From Kangiella aquimarina DSM 16071 (GTDB lineage Bacteria; Pseudomonadota; Gammaproteobacteria; Enterobacterales; Kangiellaceae), in contig NZ_KB893650.1 of the NCBI RefSeq assembly GCF_000374105.1, positions 1,831,145-1,895,144 on the forward strand: DNA of 64,000 nucleotides, given 5' to 3'. Both the position numbers and the translations under genes were made by a program. The notes beneath the pieces were generated by a model, which worked only from the letters and a program-made list of their open reading frames with translations, was not told the DNA's origin and made no database searches. Of the stretch, positions 37,631 to 47,646 are shown in pieces; within the stretch, counting starts at the first letter, position 1; each line of letters opens with the position of its first letter.

Positions 37631-40600
37631 CTAATAATAGATTTTCTCCAGCTCATCGAGCTGCTTCTGTAAGCGCTTGGCAGAGATCGGAAAACGAGTC
37701 TTTTGGCCTTGAGCAAAAAGTGAAATTCTAAACTCCTCCAACATCCAGTTAAATTCATCCACTTCAAAAGCAGGAATGGCTTTATCCTGTGCTAGGCTTT
37801 CGCGCACATCCACCCAATCCGAGATGGCAATCAAAGACTCAGCTTCTTTTAGCGGATTTAACTTAGCTCTTTCTATTCTCTTTTCAACCGCGGAGAGATA
37901 ACGTTTAAAATCTTTTATTTTTTCCGCACCAAACCTGAAACAAAAGCCCGGCTGGAATAAGTAATCACACTGACCAATGATATCTTTTCGAGTACTGGCT
38001 AGAGATTTACCCATACCTTTTGCTTCTGCTAATACCGTCGCTCTCAATTGAAGCACCTGAACCAGATCATCCAGCATTGCAGTAGCAGCCGGTACCAGTT
38101 CCTTTTCTGCTTTCTGAGAAAGCGTTTGGTACTCACTCTTTTTATATGGAACATCACTCTCGACTAAGGCTCGTAAACAGGCCATGGCTGCGTCATCAAT
38201 AAGCTCGTCCACGCTTCCTAAAGTACTAACTGACAGAGTTAACTTCTGCTTGTTGTGATATTTCTTTTTCATGTAGCCAAGCAGTGAGGCTTTTTCCAGC
38301 GCCAGTAATCGGCAGACACCACGAACATGTACATTTTGCGCCTGCTTTTTATTAACGACCGCAATAGATCGAACCTTATCACCACAGTCTTCGAGCGCAT
38401 AAGTAACTGGAATTTTGGTGCCAGCCTCTTCCACCATGCCATCTTTAACAAAATCATCCGGCCAGCTGGTATAGGTTTGTGGTTTACTGTTCTTCTTTTT
38501 ACTAACACTAATCTTGGCTTTCTTAATATCCTGCGATTGCTCAAGACTGCGACCGCTTTTAAGAGTTTTGCCTTTATCATCGACAATTTCGAAGCGCATT
38601 AAATAATGCTCAGGCAAGCTCAGCTCCTGCCAGGCTTCTTTGGGGAGAATTACCCCTGTCATTTTGAATAAGTGTCGACTGATAATATCAATTAAACTGC
38701 CCTGCTGCTCTAGGACCTGTTCATAACAGGCCTGTGCAAACTGAGGAATTGGTACAAAGTTTTTACGGAAGCGTTTTGGCAAAGAGCGCAGCATGAACTC
38801 AATTTTTTCTTCCAAAAGTCCTGGTACTAACCGTTCAAAATCAGAGTCTTTGAATTGCTGGCTAAGAGATAGTGGTATTTTAACCGTAACACCATCTGTA
38901 GGATGTCCAGGCTCAAAGTGATAACTTAAAGGCAACTCAATGTAATTAACCGTTAGCGTTTCAGGGTATAAATTAGCATCCTGCTCTTCTGCCTTGAATA
39001 AAACATCTTTATTCAAGGAGAGCAGTTGATTGTTCTGTTGTTTATTTTTCTTTAGCCACTGATTGAGTTGTTTTACATTACAGATACTCTCAGGCAATCG
39101 CTTGTCAAACCATGCAATTAAATCACGCTCATCAGCGCGCATATCTGCCTGTCTGGCCTTAGCGACTTCCTGTTCCACTTCATGCCACAGCTGCTCATTC
39201 TTCTGTTGAAAGTCATGTCGAACATCAAGCTCTCTTCTAACAAGCCCATGCAGAATAAAAAGCTCACGACACAGTTCAGGCTCTACTGCCGAATAATCGA
39301 CGGTTCGATTTGAAACAATCTTCAGCCCCAACAATGTCTGCTGCAATGATGCAACCACAGCACCACGCTTTTTCTCCCAATGCGCATCAAAATAATGGCT
39401 TTTGATCAGGTGGCCACCGATTCTTTCAATCCAGGGCGTTTCAATCATAGCCGTCAATCGTGCATAGTTCTGGGTAGTCTCAACAATTTCAAATGCCATA
39501 ACCCATGGCGGCTGCTTCTTAAAGTTTGCCGATTGTGGGTGAATCATAAATCGTGTCTGTCGCGTGCCAAGATAACCCTTCTCAATATCCTTTTGTCCAA
39601 TAAAACTCAATAAGCCGGTCAATAAAATCGAATGCAGCTTGGCATAATAGACTTTGTCATCAGGATTGATGGGCTCTGCCTGCTTTTGAGTTTGATGATG
39701 TTCTGACTTAACTAAAGTCTTAAGCTGACGATAAGTACTTCGCCATTCTCTATAGGCATTGAAATTAATTAACTCTTCCTGGCAATAACGGCGGAATGCA
39801 TTGTTCGACAAGTCTTCCTGCTGCTGATGCAGATGATCCCATAAATTAATAATCGCGATAAAATCAGATTGAGGATGCCTGTACTTAGCATGCTTCTGCT
39901 GAGCCAGTTCCCTCTTTTCAAAAGGCCACTCTCGAGGATCTTTAACCGACAGAAAAGCAGCAAGAATTAAAGCTTCACGGATGCAGGACTCATCCTGGGC
40001 AGCCAGAAGTATACGGGCCAGTCTTGGCTCAATAGGCAAGCGAGCCATTTTACGACCAATGGCAGTCAGTTGTTTCTTGGCATCTACAGCCTGCAATTCA
40101 GATAATAAATTTAAGCCGTCACTAATTTGCTTTGGTGCTGGCTCGTCAATAAAGGGGAAGGCCTCTATATCACCAAGCCCCAACTGCTTCATCTGCAAAA
40201 TAACTGCAGCCAGATTGGTACGCAGGATTTCTGCATCGGTAAATTCAGGGCGGTTTAAAAAGTCTTCTTCCTCATACAGGCGAATACAAACACCCTCTGC
40301 GACACGACCACATCGACCTTTGCGTTGATTAGCGCTGGCCTGCGAGATTTTCTCAATTGGCAAGCGCTGAATCTTATTGCGCACCGAGTAACGACTGATT
40401 CGAGCAAAGCCAGGATCGATAACAAACCGTATTCCAGGCACAGTAACCGAAGTTTCAGCCACGTTAGTCGAAAGAATAATTCGCCGTTTGCCACCAGACG
40501 GATGGAAAATCTTTTCCTGCTCGCGCATAGACAACCGCGCATAGAGCGGCAACACTTCGCAGCCTTGAAAACGTTCTTTGCGCAGGAACTTTGCCGTTTC

Positions 40601-41590
40601 ACGAATCTCAGCTTCGCCTGACAGGAATATCAATATATCACCTGGGGCATAATTGATGAGTTCATCAACTGCATGTCCTATACGCTCAACTTGCGGGCTG
40701 GGATTTTCCTCATCATCAGGTCGGTACCAGACGTCAACCGGATAAGTACGACCGCTAATCTCCAGTATTGGAGCAGGTTTGCCATCAAGTTCGAAATGTC
40801 TGGCAAAGCGCTCAACATCAATGGTTGCCGAGGTGATGATTACTTTTAAATCAGGACGCTTGGGTAAAATATTTTTGATATACCCAAGCAAAAAATCGAT
40901 ATTAAGACTGCGCTCATGGGCTTCATCAATGATCAAAGTGTCATACTGTCTCAGCAATGGATCATGAGTTATCTCATTCAATAAAATCCCGTCAGTCATG
41001 ACACGAACAGGGGTAACTGGATTCGACTGATCATTAAATCGAATGCTGTAACCAACAACCTCGCCCAGATCGGTTTTTAATTCTTCTGCTATGCGACGCG
41101 CAACGCTGGTCGCTGCAACTCGTCGTGGTTGAGTGTGGCCAATTTTGCCATAAACCCCTAAGCCCAGTTGCAGGCATATTTTGGGTAGTTGAGTAGTTTT
41201 ACCGGAACCTGTTTCGCCCGCAATAACCACAACCTGATTTTCTTCAACGGCCTTTCGAACATCGTCCCTGGCCTGACAAACCGGCAGCGCCAGATCGTAC
41301 TCAATGTCTTTAGGAATGATTTGTTTACGCTGCTCAACAATTCGCATCGAATCGGTTAATAGCTGTTGAGCTTTATTGATCAGCTTGCTAACTGGCTGGT
41401 TATTTTTTTGCCGTTTGGTGATAACTGACTTCAGCTTTGACAGCTCAAACTGATCCACTAGCTGGCAGTCTGCAAGCTGTTCAGCAATCAGTTTCTGAAT
41501 GGGGGGACTGTTGTTGTGAGAATTCTTATTATTTTCGATGCCAGGTTTAGTTGAAGCTTCTTTGCTGGAATCGTTAGGAGTTTTTGACAT
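37631..41590 (-). CDS. hrpA: ATP-dependent RNA helicase HrpA (DEAH box)
   Basis: DEAH/RHA-family helicase; in E. coli it acts on stalled ribosomes and mRNA. The 1319-residue protein shows GETGSGKT (125-132), IIDEAHERSLN, TSATID, QRKGRCGR, then HA2 and OB domains and the long HrpA-specific C-terminal region. Length is close to E. coli HrpA (1300). The ORF extends to a TTG at 41671 giving 27 more residues, but the ATG at 41588-41590 fits the family better. Neither has a strong ribosome site. Confidence 0.95.
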   Translation of the reverse strand: MSKTPNDSSKEASTKPGIENNKNSHNNSPPIQKLIAEQLADCQLVDQFELSKLKSVITKRQKNNQPVSKLINKAQQLLTDSMRIVEQRKQIIPKDIEYDLALPVCQARDDVRKAVEENQVVVIAGETGSGKTTQLPKICLQLGLGVYGKIGHTQPRRVAATSVARRIAEELKTDLGEVVGYSIRFNDQSNPVTPVRVMTDGILLNEITHDPLLRQYDTLIIDEAHERSLNIDFLLGYIKNILPKRPDLKVIITSATIDVERFARHFELDGKPAPILEISGRTYPVDVWYRPDDEENPSPQVERIGHAVDELINYAPGDILIFLSGEAEIRETAKFLRKERFQGCEVLPLYARLSMREQEKIFHPSGGKRRIILSTNVAETSVTVPGIRFVIDPGFARISRYSVRNKIQRLPIEKISQASANQRKGRCGRVAEGVCIRLYEEEDFLNRPEFTDAEILRTNLAAVILQMKQLGLGDIEAFPFIDEPAPKQISDGLNLLSELQAVDAKKQLTAIGRKMARLPIEPRLARILLAAQDESCIREALILAAFLSVKDPREWPFEKRELAQQKHAKYRHPQSDFIAIINLWDHLHQQQEDLSNNAFRRYCQEELINFNAYREWRSTYRQLKTLVKSEHHQTQKQAEPINPDDKVYYAKLHSILLTGLLSFIGQKDIEKGYLGTRQTRFMIHPQSANFKKQPPWVMAFEIVETTQNYARLTAMIETPWIERIGGHLIKSHYFDAHWEKKRGAVVASLQQTLLGLKIVSNRTVDYSAVEPELCRELFILHGLVRRELDVRHDFQQKNEQLWHEVEQEVAKARQADMRADERDLIAWFDKRLPESICNVKQLNQWLKKNKQQNNQLLSLNKDVLFKAEEQDANLYPETLTVNYIELPLSYHFEPGHPTDGVTVKIPLSLSQQFKDSDFERLVPGLLEEKIEFMLRSLPKRFRKNFVPIPQFAQACYEQVLEQQGSLIDIISRHLFKMTGVILPKEAWQELSLPEHYLMRFEIVDDKGKTLKSGRSLEQSQDIKKAKISVSKKKNSKPQTYTSWPDDFVKDGMVEEAGTKIPVTYALEDCGDKVRSIAVVNKKQAQNVHVRGVCRLLALEKASLLGYMKKKYHNKQKLTLSVSTLGSVDELIDDAAMACLRALVESDVPYKKSEYQTLSQKAEKELVPAATAMLDDLVQVLQLRATVLAEAKGMGKSLASTRKDIIGQCDYLFQPGFCFRFGAEKIKDFKRYLSAVEKRIERAKLNPLKEAESLIAISDWVDVRESLAQDKAIPAFEVDEFNWMLEEFRISLFAQGQKTRFPISAKRLQKQLDELEKIYY

Positions 41591-41717
41591 AAACGGCAAT
41601 AAACACTCAGTCAATTGTTGATGGACTAAACAAACAGGCTCCTGCCAGTAGCTGGTTATATCCAGCACCAACAGGAGCTTGATTAAACGATTGAGCTATT
41701 GTCGCTTAAATTAAAGA

Positions 41718-42554
41718 CTATGACAATTTCCAGAAATCGTGCGGAGCTCTAACTTCGCCCAAATATTGTGCCACTGGCTTATAGAAGTCTTTATCTTCCC
41801 AATAGCCCGTATGACAGGCAGGGTTCCATGAAGTCGCAGCGCTACCAACGTTAATTTCGATATCTTCATCAACTGCCTGATTGTAATCTTCACTAACGTT
41901 CTTCAATGGATAAGCAACGACATCATCTTTATCGTAGAAATTTAGCCACTTAACGCGATCTTTCAATCCATCTTCTAGTGCCTTACCAACTTTTGGCATT
42001 GGGCCATGGAAGTCATCATGATGTGCAGAGTAAACTCCAAGTGGACTGGCGAAAGTGATAATACCGGCTAAGGTCTGGAAACTCTCAAATGGACTTAAAT
42101 CTGCGCCGTTATTAGCAAGGTCATGGATATAGTCAGACATGATGACTGAACCAAAAGAATGGGCCATTAATACCATCGGGGTTGAATCTGTATCAACATG
42201 ACGATGAGTCGCAAACTTAGCCAGGCTTTCCTTAATTCGGCCATGAATCGCTTCATAAAGACCGCTACCACTGCCTTTGCGATAACTTAAACCCAGGCGC
42301 ATAAAATCAACGAACATGTTACGAACACCCTGATAGGTCAGTTCGTTACGGTAATCTAACTGCTTAAGTAGCTCACCATGCTCATCTTTAACCAAATCGC
42401 CCCAATAGATTTCGTGGAACAACAGGTCATCTTCCATACGGTTCTCAGGGTCACCCTTCAGGTACTCCTGAACAATTCGATGTTTTAGCTCAACAGAGAA
42501 AAATTCCTTCTCAGATCCGATGCCGTGAATAATAGCTACAGCTAAACGCTTCAT
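41718..42554 (-). CDS. Alpha/beta hydrolase (lipase-like)
   Basis: The 278-residue protein begins MKRLAVAIIHGIGSEKEFF, where HGIG matches the oxyanion-strand motif. It shows a nucleophile-elbow AHSFGS, an Asp in FYDKDDVVAYPL and a His in PACHTGYW, in the right order for a Ser-Asp-His triad. No signal peptide or membrane helix is visible, so it is probably cytoplasmic. The substrate cannot be told; it lies next to fadE but in the opposite direction. It is upstream of hrpA. Confidence 0.72.
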   Translation of the reverse strand: MKRLAVAIIHGIGSEKEFFSVELKHRIVQEYLKGDPENRMEDDLLFHEIYWGDLVKDEHGELLKQLDYRNELTYQGVRNMFVDFMRLGLSYRKGSGSGLYEAIHGRIKESLAKFATHRHVDTDSTPMVLMAHSFGSVIMSDYIHDLANNGADLSPFESFQTLAGIITFASPLGVYSAHHDDFHGPMPKVGKALEDGLKDRVKWLNFYDKDDVVAYPLKNVSEDYNQAVDEDIEINVGSAATSWNPACHTGYWEDKDFYKPVAQYLGEVRAPHDFWKLS

Positions 42555-42662
42555 TTCCCGCTCCTCAATTTATCTTTATATTTTGTTCACGCCTATATTG
42601 TTACAACTGGTCTTTGAGTTCAAGCAGTTACAAACTTTGAAACAAAAAAATCACTCTAGCAA

Positions 42663-42679
42663 AACTGGTACGATGTGTT
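42663..42679 (+). promoter_or_regulatory. FadR-like operator upstream of fadE
   Basis: AACTGGTACGATGTGTT matches the FadR pattern (A-N-CTGGT-M-CGAY..GTT) well, especially CTGGTACGA as in E. coli fadB. A second weaker copy, AACTGGTCTTTGAGTT, lies at 42605-42620. Both are within 140 bp of the fadE ATG. Confidence 0.5.
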
Positions 42680-42744
42680 ATTCTAGGGTGATAAGTTTCC
42701 CACAAATCTTTCTTGATAGATTCTCTTAAAAGGTAGGTTATTCC

Positions 42745-45165
42745 ATGAATTTGCTTATCCTCACAATCGTTCTACTAGCAGCTCTAGGTATCACGCTATA
42801 CCACCGATTGAGCCTGCTGGTATCAACTTTGACGCTGGCTGCTATTTTAGTTCTCTATAGCCTTCAAGTGTCTATTCCTTACGTTCATTGGGTGATATTT
42901 CTAGCAATCGCTATCCCTTTGAACTTAAAACCAGTTCGTAAAATCATTTCCAGTAAGTTACTCAAGGTCTTTAAAGGCATCATGCCTACTATTTCCGACA
43001 CCGAGCAGGAAGCGCTTGACGCTGGTACTGTCTGGTGGGAAGCGGAAGTTTTTGGCGGCAAGCCCGACTGGAAGCGCCTGCATAAGGTTCCGCCAGCAAA
43101 GCTTACTGAAGAGGAGCAAGCCTATCTTGATGGGCCAGTTGAAGAGCTCTGTAAGATGATTGATGACTGGACTATCTCGGAATATGACCGCGATATGCCG
43201 CCTAAAATGTGGGAGTACATTAAGAAAAACGGCTTCTTCAGTTTTATCATCCCGAAAGAATATGGTGGCCTTGGCTTTTCTTCTTATGCTCAGTCACAGG
43301 TACTAACCAAGATTAACTCCTGTAGCGCCACCGTTGGCAGTATCGTATCAGTGCCAAACTCGCTAGGTCCTGCTGAATTACTTCTACACTATGGTACTGA
43401 AGAACAGAAGAAACATTATCTACCTCGCCTGGCCAGTGGCGAAGAAGTGCCCTGCTTTGCATTGACATCCGTTGAAGCAGGCTCTGACGCCGGCGGCATT
43501 CCTGATAAAGGCATCATCTGTAAAGGTGAATGGAATGGCGAAGAGGTACTGGGCATGCGTTTGACCTGGAACAAGCGATATATCACGCTTGCACCAGTAG
43601 CCACCCTACTAGGCCTGGCCTTCAAGCTTTATGACCCAGACGGCTTATTAGGCGACGAGGAAGATCTCGGCATCACCTGCGCCCTTATCCCAACAGATAC
43701 CCCTGGGGTGAACTTTGGTCGACGCCACCACCCTATCAGCACTCCATTCCAGAATGGTCCAACAACCGGTAAAGATGTTTTCGTTCCGCTGGATTATATT
43801 ATCGGCGGCGCAAAGAATGCCGGCATTGGCTGGCGCATGTTGGTTGACTGTCTTTCTGCAGGTCGTGCTATCTCATTACCATCAGGTGCAACCGGCGGTT
43901 CGAAAGCAGTTGCCTATACCACTGGTGCTTATGCTCGCATCCGTAAGCAGTTCAAAGTCCCTGTGGGCTATATGGAAGGCGTTATGGAAGCATTGGCCAG
44001 AATCGCAGGTAAAACTTACCTGATCGATGCTGTGCGTACCTTTACTGCTGCAGGTATTGATACCGGTGAAAAACCATCGGTAGCTTCTGCCATCGTCAAA
44101 TACCACACCACCAATATGTCGCGTGAAATTGCTACTGACGGTATGGATGTCCATGGCGGCAAAGCAATCATTATGGGTCCTAAGAACTATATGGCTAAGG
44201 CTTATCAGAGCGCTCCAATTTCCATTACGGTTGAAGGCGCTAACATCCTGACTCGTAGTTTGATCATTTATGGCCAAGGCTCGATTCGCTGCCATCCATA
44301 TGTTTTAAAAGAAATTGCAGCAACGCAAAATCCAGACACAAAACAGGCAGTTAAAGACTTCGATAAAGCGTTATTTGGTCACTTGGGCTTTGCAGCAAGT
44401 AACAAGATTCGTACCTTCTGGTTAGGTTTAACCAGCAGTCGCCTGGTGTTTAAACCAAAATCTGATTTTACCGGTCGTTACTATCAACACTTAACTCGCT
44501 TCTCGAGCACCTTAGCGTTTCTATCAGACGTTACCATGGGCGTGCTAGGTGGCGAGCTGAAGCGCCGCGAAATGATCTCAGGCCGTCTTGGTGACATGTT
44601 GAGTTATATGTACATCGCTTCTTCTGTGCTCAAGTTCTATGAGGATAAAGGCCGCCCAGAGCACGATCGTGACATCGTTAAGTGGGCACTGGATTTCTGT
44701 ATGTATCAAACTCAAATGGCCGCTGATGGAGTTCTTCGCAACTTCCCTATCGGATGGTTGGGCAAGGCACTAAGGTTAGTCGTCTTCCCGCTGGGTATGC
44801 CAGTTTCAGCACCTTCTGATAAATTGCAGCGTAAAGTGGCTCGTCAATTACAAGAGCCAGGCGCAATGCGTGAAGAACTCACCCACGGTATGTTTAAGAC
44901 TGCTGCTGAGTTCAACAATGCTGCTGAAGTTGATCGTGCTTTACGTCTTCAGCTGAAGATTGAACCACTGGTCAAAAAGGTAGCCAGTACTCTGGGTGTC
45001 AAACCTGATAATCACGAAGTGGTCATCTACGCCGAGCAAGCTAAAAATGACGGAATCATCACTGAAGATGAATACGACCTGATCATTGAAGCTGAAAAAG
45101 CTCGCCTTGATATCGTAAACGTTGATGACTTTTCACCAGAAGAAATGGTGCATGAAAAAGGTTAA
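42745..45165 (+). CDS. fadE: Acyl-CoA dehydrogenase FadE
   Basis: First step of fatty-acid beta-oxidation, oxidising acyl-CoA to 2-enoyl-CoA with FAD. The 806-residue protein has two or three N-terminal membrane segments, as in FadE (E. coli 814), then the ACAD core with LPSGATGGSKAVAYTTGAYARIRKQF and MDVHGGKAIIMGP, and the C-terminal DUF1974 region. The ATG has AGGTAGG upstream. FadR-like sites precede it, so fatty-acid induction is likely. A strong terminator follows. Confidence 0.95.
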   Translation: MNLLILTIVLLAALGITLYHRLSLLVSTLTLAAILVLYSLQVSIPYVHWVIFLAIAIPLNLKPVRKIISSKLLKVFKGIMPTISDTEQEALDAGTVWWEAEVFGGKPDWKRLHKVPPAKLTEEEQAYLDGPVEELCKMIDDWTISEYDRDMPPKMWEYIKKNGFFSFIIPKEYGGLGFSSYAQSQVLTKINSCSATVGSIVSVPNSLGPAELLLHYGTEEQKKHYLPRLASGEEVPCFALTSVEAGSDAGGIPDKGIICKGEWNGEEVLGMRLTWNKRYITLAPVATLLGLAFKLYDPDGLLGDEEDLGITCALIPTDTPGVNFGRRHHPISTPFQNGPTTGKDVFVPLDYIIGGAKNAGIGWRMLVDCLSAGRAISLPSGATGGSKAVAYTTGAYARIRKQFKVPVGYMEGVMEALARIAGKTYLIDAVRTFTAAGIDTGEKPSVASAIVKYHTTNMSREIATDGMDVHGGKAIIMGPKNYMAKAYQSAPISITVEGANILTRSLIIYGQGSIRCHPYVLKEIAATQNPDTKQAVKDFDKALFGHLGFAASNKIRTFWLGLTSSRLVFKPKSDFTGRYYQHLTRFSSTLAFLSDVTMGVLGGELKRREMISGRLGDMLSYMYIASSVLKFYEDKGRPEHDRDIVKWALDFCMYQTQMAADGVLRNFPIGWLGKALRLVVFPLGMPVSAPSDKLQRKVARQLQEPGAMREELTHGMFKTAAEFNNAAEVDRALRLQLKIEPLVKKVASTLGVKPDNHEVVIYAEQAKNDGIITEDEYDLIIEAEKARLDIVNVDDFSPEEMVHEKG

Positions 45166-45200
45166 TCCGTAATACCCCTTGTAACAAGCAACACCCCTCA

Positions 45201-45230
45201 AAAGGCGTCCAATAGGACGCCTTTTTTTTT
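45201..45230 (+). terminator. fadE terminator
   Basis: AAAGGCGTCC pairs with GGACGCCTTT across AATA, followed by nine or ten T. Ends about 65 bp past the stop. Confidence 0.92.
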
Positions 45231-45245
45231 ACATCAATATCCTAG

Positions 45246-45342
45246 CTAGGGGCAGGCCAATGTGCTTGCTCTTAAATTTATAGGATGTATAAAAGATTCG
45301 GGCGAGCACAAAGGCCCCCTACCGCTCTTGTACGAACAAGAG
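45246..45342. repeat. Imperfect inverted repeat plus hairpin in the fadE-M20 gap
   Basis: GGGGCAGGCC..TGTGCTTGCTC (45248-45271) pairs imperfectly with GAGCACAAAGGCCCCC (45305-45320). A perfect hairpin CTCTTGT-ACGA-ACAAGAG follows at 45325-45342. No gene is seen in 45231-45460. The element resembles short intergenic folded repeats; no second full copy was found in the window. Confidence 0.45.
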
Positions 45343-45460
45343 TCTGAGCCACTGGGTACTCATCAGTTGTCCATACCCTAGAAAACTACCAACCCACATT
45401 TGCATTAAACCGCAAAAAAGGCCACACTGAACGCGCAAAAATTTTTGAGGGCACCTTTAT

Positions 45461-46762
45461 ATGAAGTTTATTGTCAGTTTATTACTAGCAGGATTTTCGC
45501 TATCAGTTTATGCGCAGGACGCCCAACAGATTATCGCCGAAAAGGCCGATGCCATTGAGCCAAAAGTAATCGAATGGCGTCGTCACCTCCACCAGAATCC
45601 AGAACTCAGTAATCGCGAGTTCGAAACCAGCAAATACATTGAAAAACATTTACGTGAGCTTGGCCTTGAAATAGAAACAGAAGTAGCTCATACCGGTATT
45701 GTTGCTGTACTCAAAGGTGGCAAGCCTGGTCCAGTTGTAGCATTACGCGCTGATATGGATGCTCTACCAATCAAAGAGCGCAATGACTTACCTTTCAAGT
45801 CTACCGCAATCGGTGAATATCTCGGAAAAGAAGTGCCGGTCATGCACGCCTGTGGTCATGATACCCACGTAGCCATGTTAATGGGCGTTGCTGAAATTTT
45901 GACCAGCATGAAAGACGAGCTACCGGGTACGATTAAATTTTTCTTCCAACCTGCTGAAGAAGGCTCTCCTCCTGGTGAAGAAGGCGGTGCCGAACTGATG
46001 GTCAAAGAAGGTGCTCTGAAAAGCCCTGACGTAGATGTGGTCTTTGGCTTGCATATCTGGGCTGGCATTAATGTTGGTGAGATTGGTATTAAGTCCGAAG
46101 GTTTGATGGCTAGTGTTGATGACTTTAAGATCACTATCAAAGGTAAAGGCGCACACGGTTCAACGCCATGGCTTTCGGTTGATCCAGTTGTCACCTCTGC
46201 GCAAATTGTAAACAGTTTGCAGACTATCGTCAGTCGCAGTATGCCACTGACTCAACAAGCATCAGTGGTCAGTGTCGGTGCGATTCATGGTGGTGTTCGT
46301 TCAAACATTATTCCAGAAGAAGTGGAAATGCTTGGTACCATTCGTGCATTAGATGAAGACGATCGCAAAAACATTGCCAAACAGGTAAAAGAAAAAGCTG
46401 AATTGATCGCAAAGAGTATGGGCGCCACAGCTGTCGTTGAACTTCCCTACTCTAGCTCACTTCCAGTAACCTACAACGATCCGGAACTAACAGCTAAAAT
46501 GATGCCAACGCTTGAAAACGTTATTGGTAAAGACAATATTCATATCGTTAACCCAGTAACTGGTGCGGAAGATTTTTCAATCTTCGCAAACGAAGTTCCT
46601 GGCATGTTCTTCTTCCTTGGTGGCAAGCCAGTAGACAAGCCGCTTTCTGAAGTAGCGCCTCACCACACTGCAGATTTCTACGTGGATGAAGCTGGTATGA
46701 AAACCGGTGTTAAAGCGTTATCACAACTAGCAATTGATTATTTGAATAGTCATTCAGAGTAA
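45461..46762 (+). CDS. Secreted M20 family metallopeptidase / amidohydrolase
   Basis: The 433-residue protein has a signal peptide (MKFIVSLLLAGFSLSVYAQ) and the M20D core: RRHLHQNPELS, LRADMDALPIKE, MHACGHDTHVAM (metal His and Asp), FFQPAEEG (Glu pair), and HGSTPW in the lid domain. Relatives split N-acyl amino acids, hippurate, or IAA conjugates. The periplasmic location suggests scavenging. The substrate is not identifiable. It is flanked by terminators on both sides and is likely monocistronic. Confidence 0.9.
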   Translation: MKFIVSLLLAGFSLSVYAQDAQQIIAEKADAIEPKVIEWRRHLHQNPELSNREFETSKYIEKHLRELGLEIETEVAHTGIVAVLKGGKPGPVVALRADMDALPIKERNDLPFKSTAIGEYLGKEVPVMHACGHDTHVAMLMGVAEILTSMKDELPGTIKFFFQPAEEGSPPGEEGGAELMVKEGALKSPDVDVVFGLHIWAGINVGEIGIKSEGLMASVDDFKITIKGKGAHGSTPWLSVDPVVTSAQIVNSLQTIVSRSMPLTQQASVVSVGAIHGGVRSNIIPEEVEMLGTIRALDEDDRKNIAKQVKEKAELIAKSMGATAVVELPYSSSLPVTYNDPELTAKMMPTLENVIGKDNIHIVNPVTGAEDFSIFANEVPGMFFFLGGKPVDKPLSEVAPHHTADFYVDEAGMKTGVKALSQLAIDYLNSHSE

Positions 46763-46778
46763 TGATTCAATATTCAAA

Positions 46779-46807
46779 AAAAAGGTACTCCAAGGAGTAC
46801 CTTTTTT
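46779..46807. terminator. Bidirectional terminator, M20 gene / thiamine operon
   Basis: AAAGGTACTCC pairs with GGAGTACCTTT across AA, with A- and T-runs on both sides; it lies between two convergent genes (stops at 46762 and 46810). Confidence 0.9.
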
Positions 46808-46809
46808 GA

Positions 46810-47646
46810 TCAAGCATTACCAATATACCAAAGCTCTGTAATAATTCTGTACAAGCCCTTCATTGCTTCCAGCTTATCCTTATCGACCAACATGTTCGAC
46901 TGTCGTTGGTACTCCTCAACCAACTCCTGTTCCTGGAGTTCAGAAAGCTCAAAGTTAAAAATGATCCCGGCCAGCTCAAACAGTGGATCACTTAACGCAG
47001 CATACTCCCAGTCGACTAAAAACAACTGATGTCCAGACAACAAGTTACCTGGAGAGATATCATTATGGCAGCAATGAGATGCCTCGAAATAATCAGCTAA
47101 TTTTTGTCCTTGCTCAAATAAGACTTGGGAGCGGATAGGATCTGCAGTCTTATTGGCTCGTGATATTTCATAATATTTTGCAAGGTGCGCATTCATATCA
47201 AGCTCGGGTAACGATAACTCAGAATGATGCAGCTCACTCAATAAACGACTCAGTTCAATAATTAAATCAGGGTTATTAAAGTGTTGATTAACAGTTGGGC
47301 TGGCATAAAGCCAAATCGATACACGGATTTCTTCGTTATCCAATAAACACTTTGGCAACCACTTAGAAAGTGCTGGATTTTCGCTAGCCAGTCTTGCCTG
47401 TGATCGATAGTGACCTCCAGGAAGCTGATCAACCTTTGCCTGATCAGCCAGCTGGACAAAGTAGTCTTGGAAAGTAAGGCTTAATTTATAATTCGAATTG
47501 GTATCGCCCTGGCGTAATAACTGCCAGTTAGTCTGGTTTGCACAATGACCAGCAGTATCCGGCTGGAGTTGATTTAACAGCTCCACCAGTTGCTGCCAGC
47601 AGCTAGTTGAGTATTGCCACCAGTCAGGCGGTTTTCTGTTGTGCAT
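46810..47646 (-). CDS. Aminoglycoside-phosphotransferase-fold kinase, probable thiamine kinase
   Basis: The 278-residue protein has the APH/choline-kinase fold: CCHNDISPGNLL is the catalytic loop (HND..N) and LVDWEYAALSDPLFELAG the metal loop (the DWE motif of choline/thiamine kinases). As the last gene of an operon under a TPP riboswitch with a PnuC-type permease, it probably phosphorylates imported thiamine; this is inferred from context. The ATG at 47644-47646 overlaps pnuC by 23 bp and has GGAAGAAGC upstream; a TTG 10 codons earlier is less likely. Confidence 0.8.
   Translation of the reverse strand: MHNRKPPDWWQYSTSCWQQLVELLNQLQPDTAGHCANQTNWQLLRQGDTNSNYKLSLTFQDYFVQLADQAKVDQLPGGHYRSQARLASENPALSKWLPKCLLDNEEIRVSIWLYASPTVNQHFNNPDLIIELSRLLSELHHSELSLPELDMNAHLAKYYEISRANKTADPIRSQVLFEQGQKLADYFEASHCCHNDISPGNLLSGHQLFLVDWEYAALSDPLFELAGIIFNFELSELQEQELVEEYQRQSNMLVDKDKLEAMKGLYRIITELWYIGNA

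Noticed and set aside
41590-41671. Upstream TTG start of hrpA
   Set aside because: TTG without a ribosome site; the ATG at 41590 begins a family-like N-terminus.
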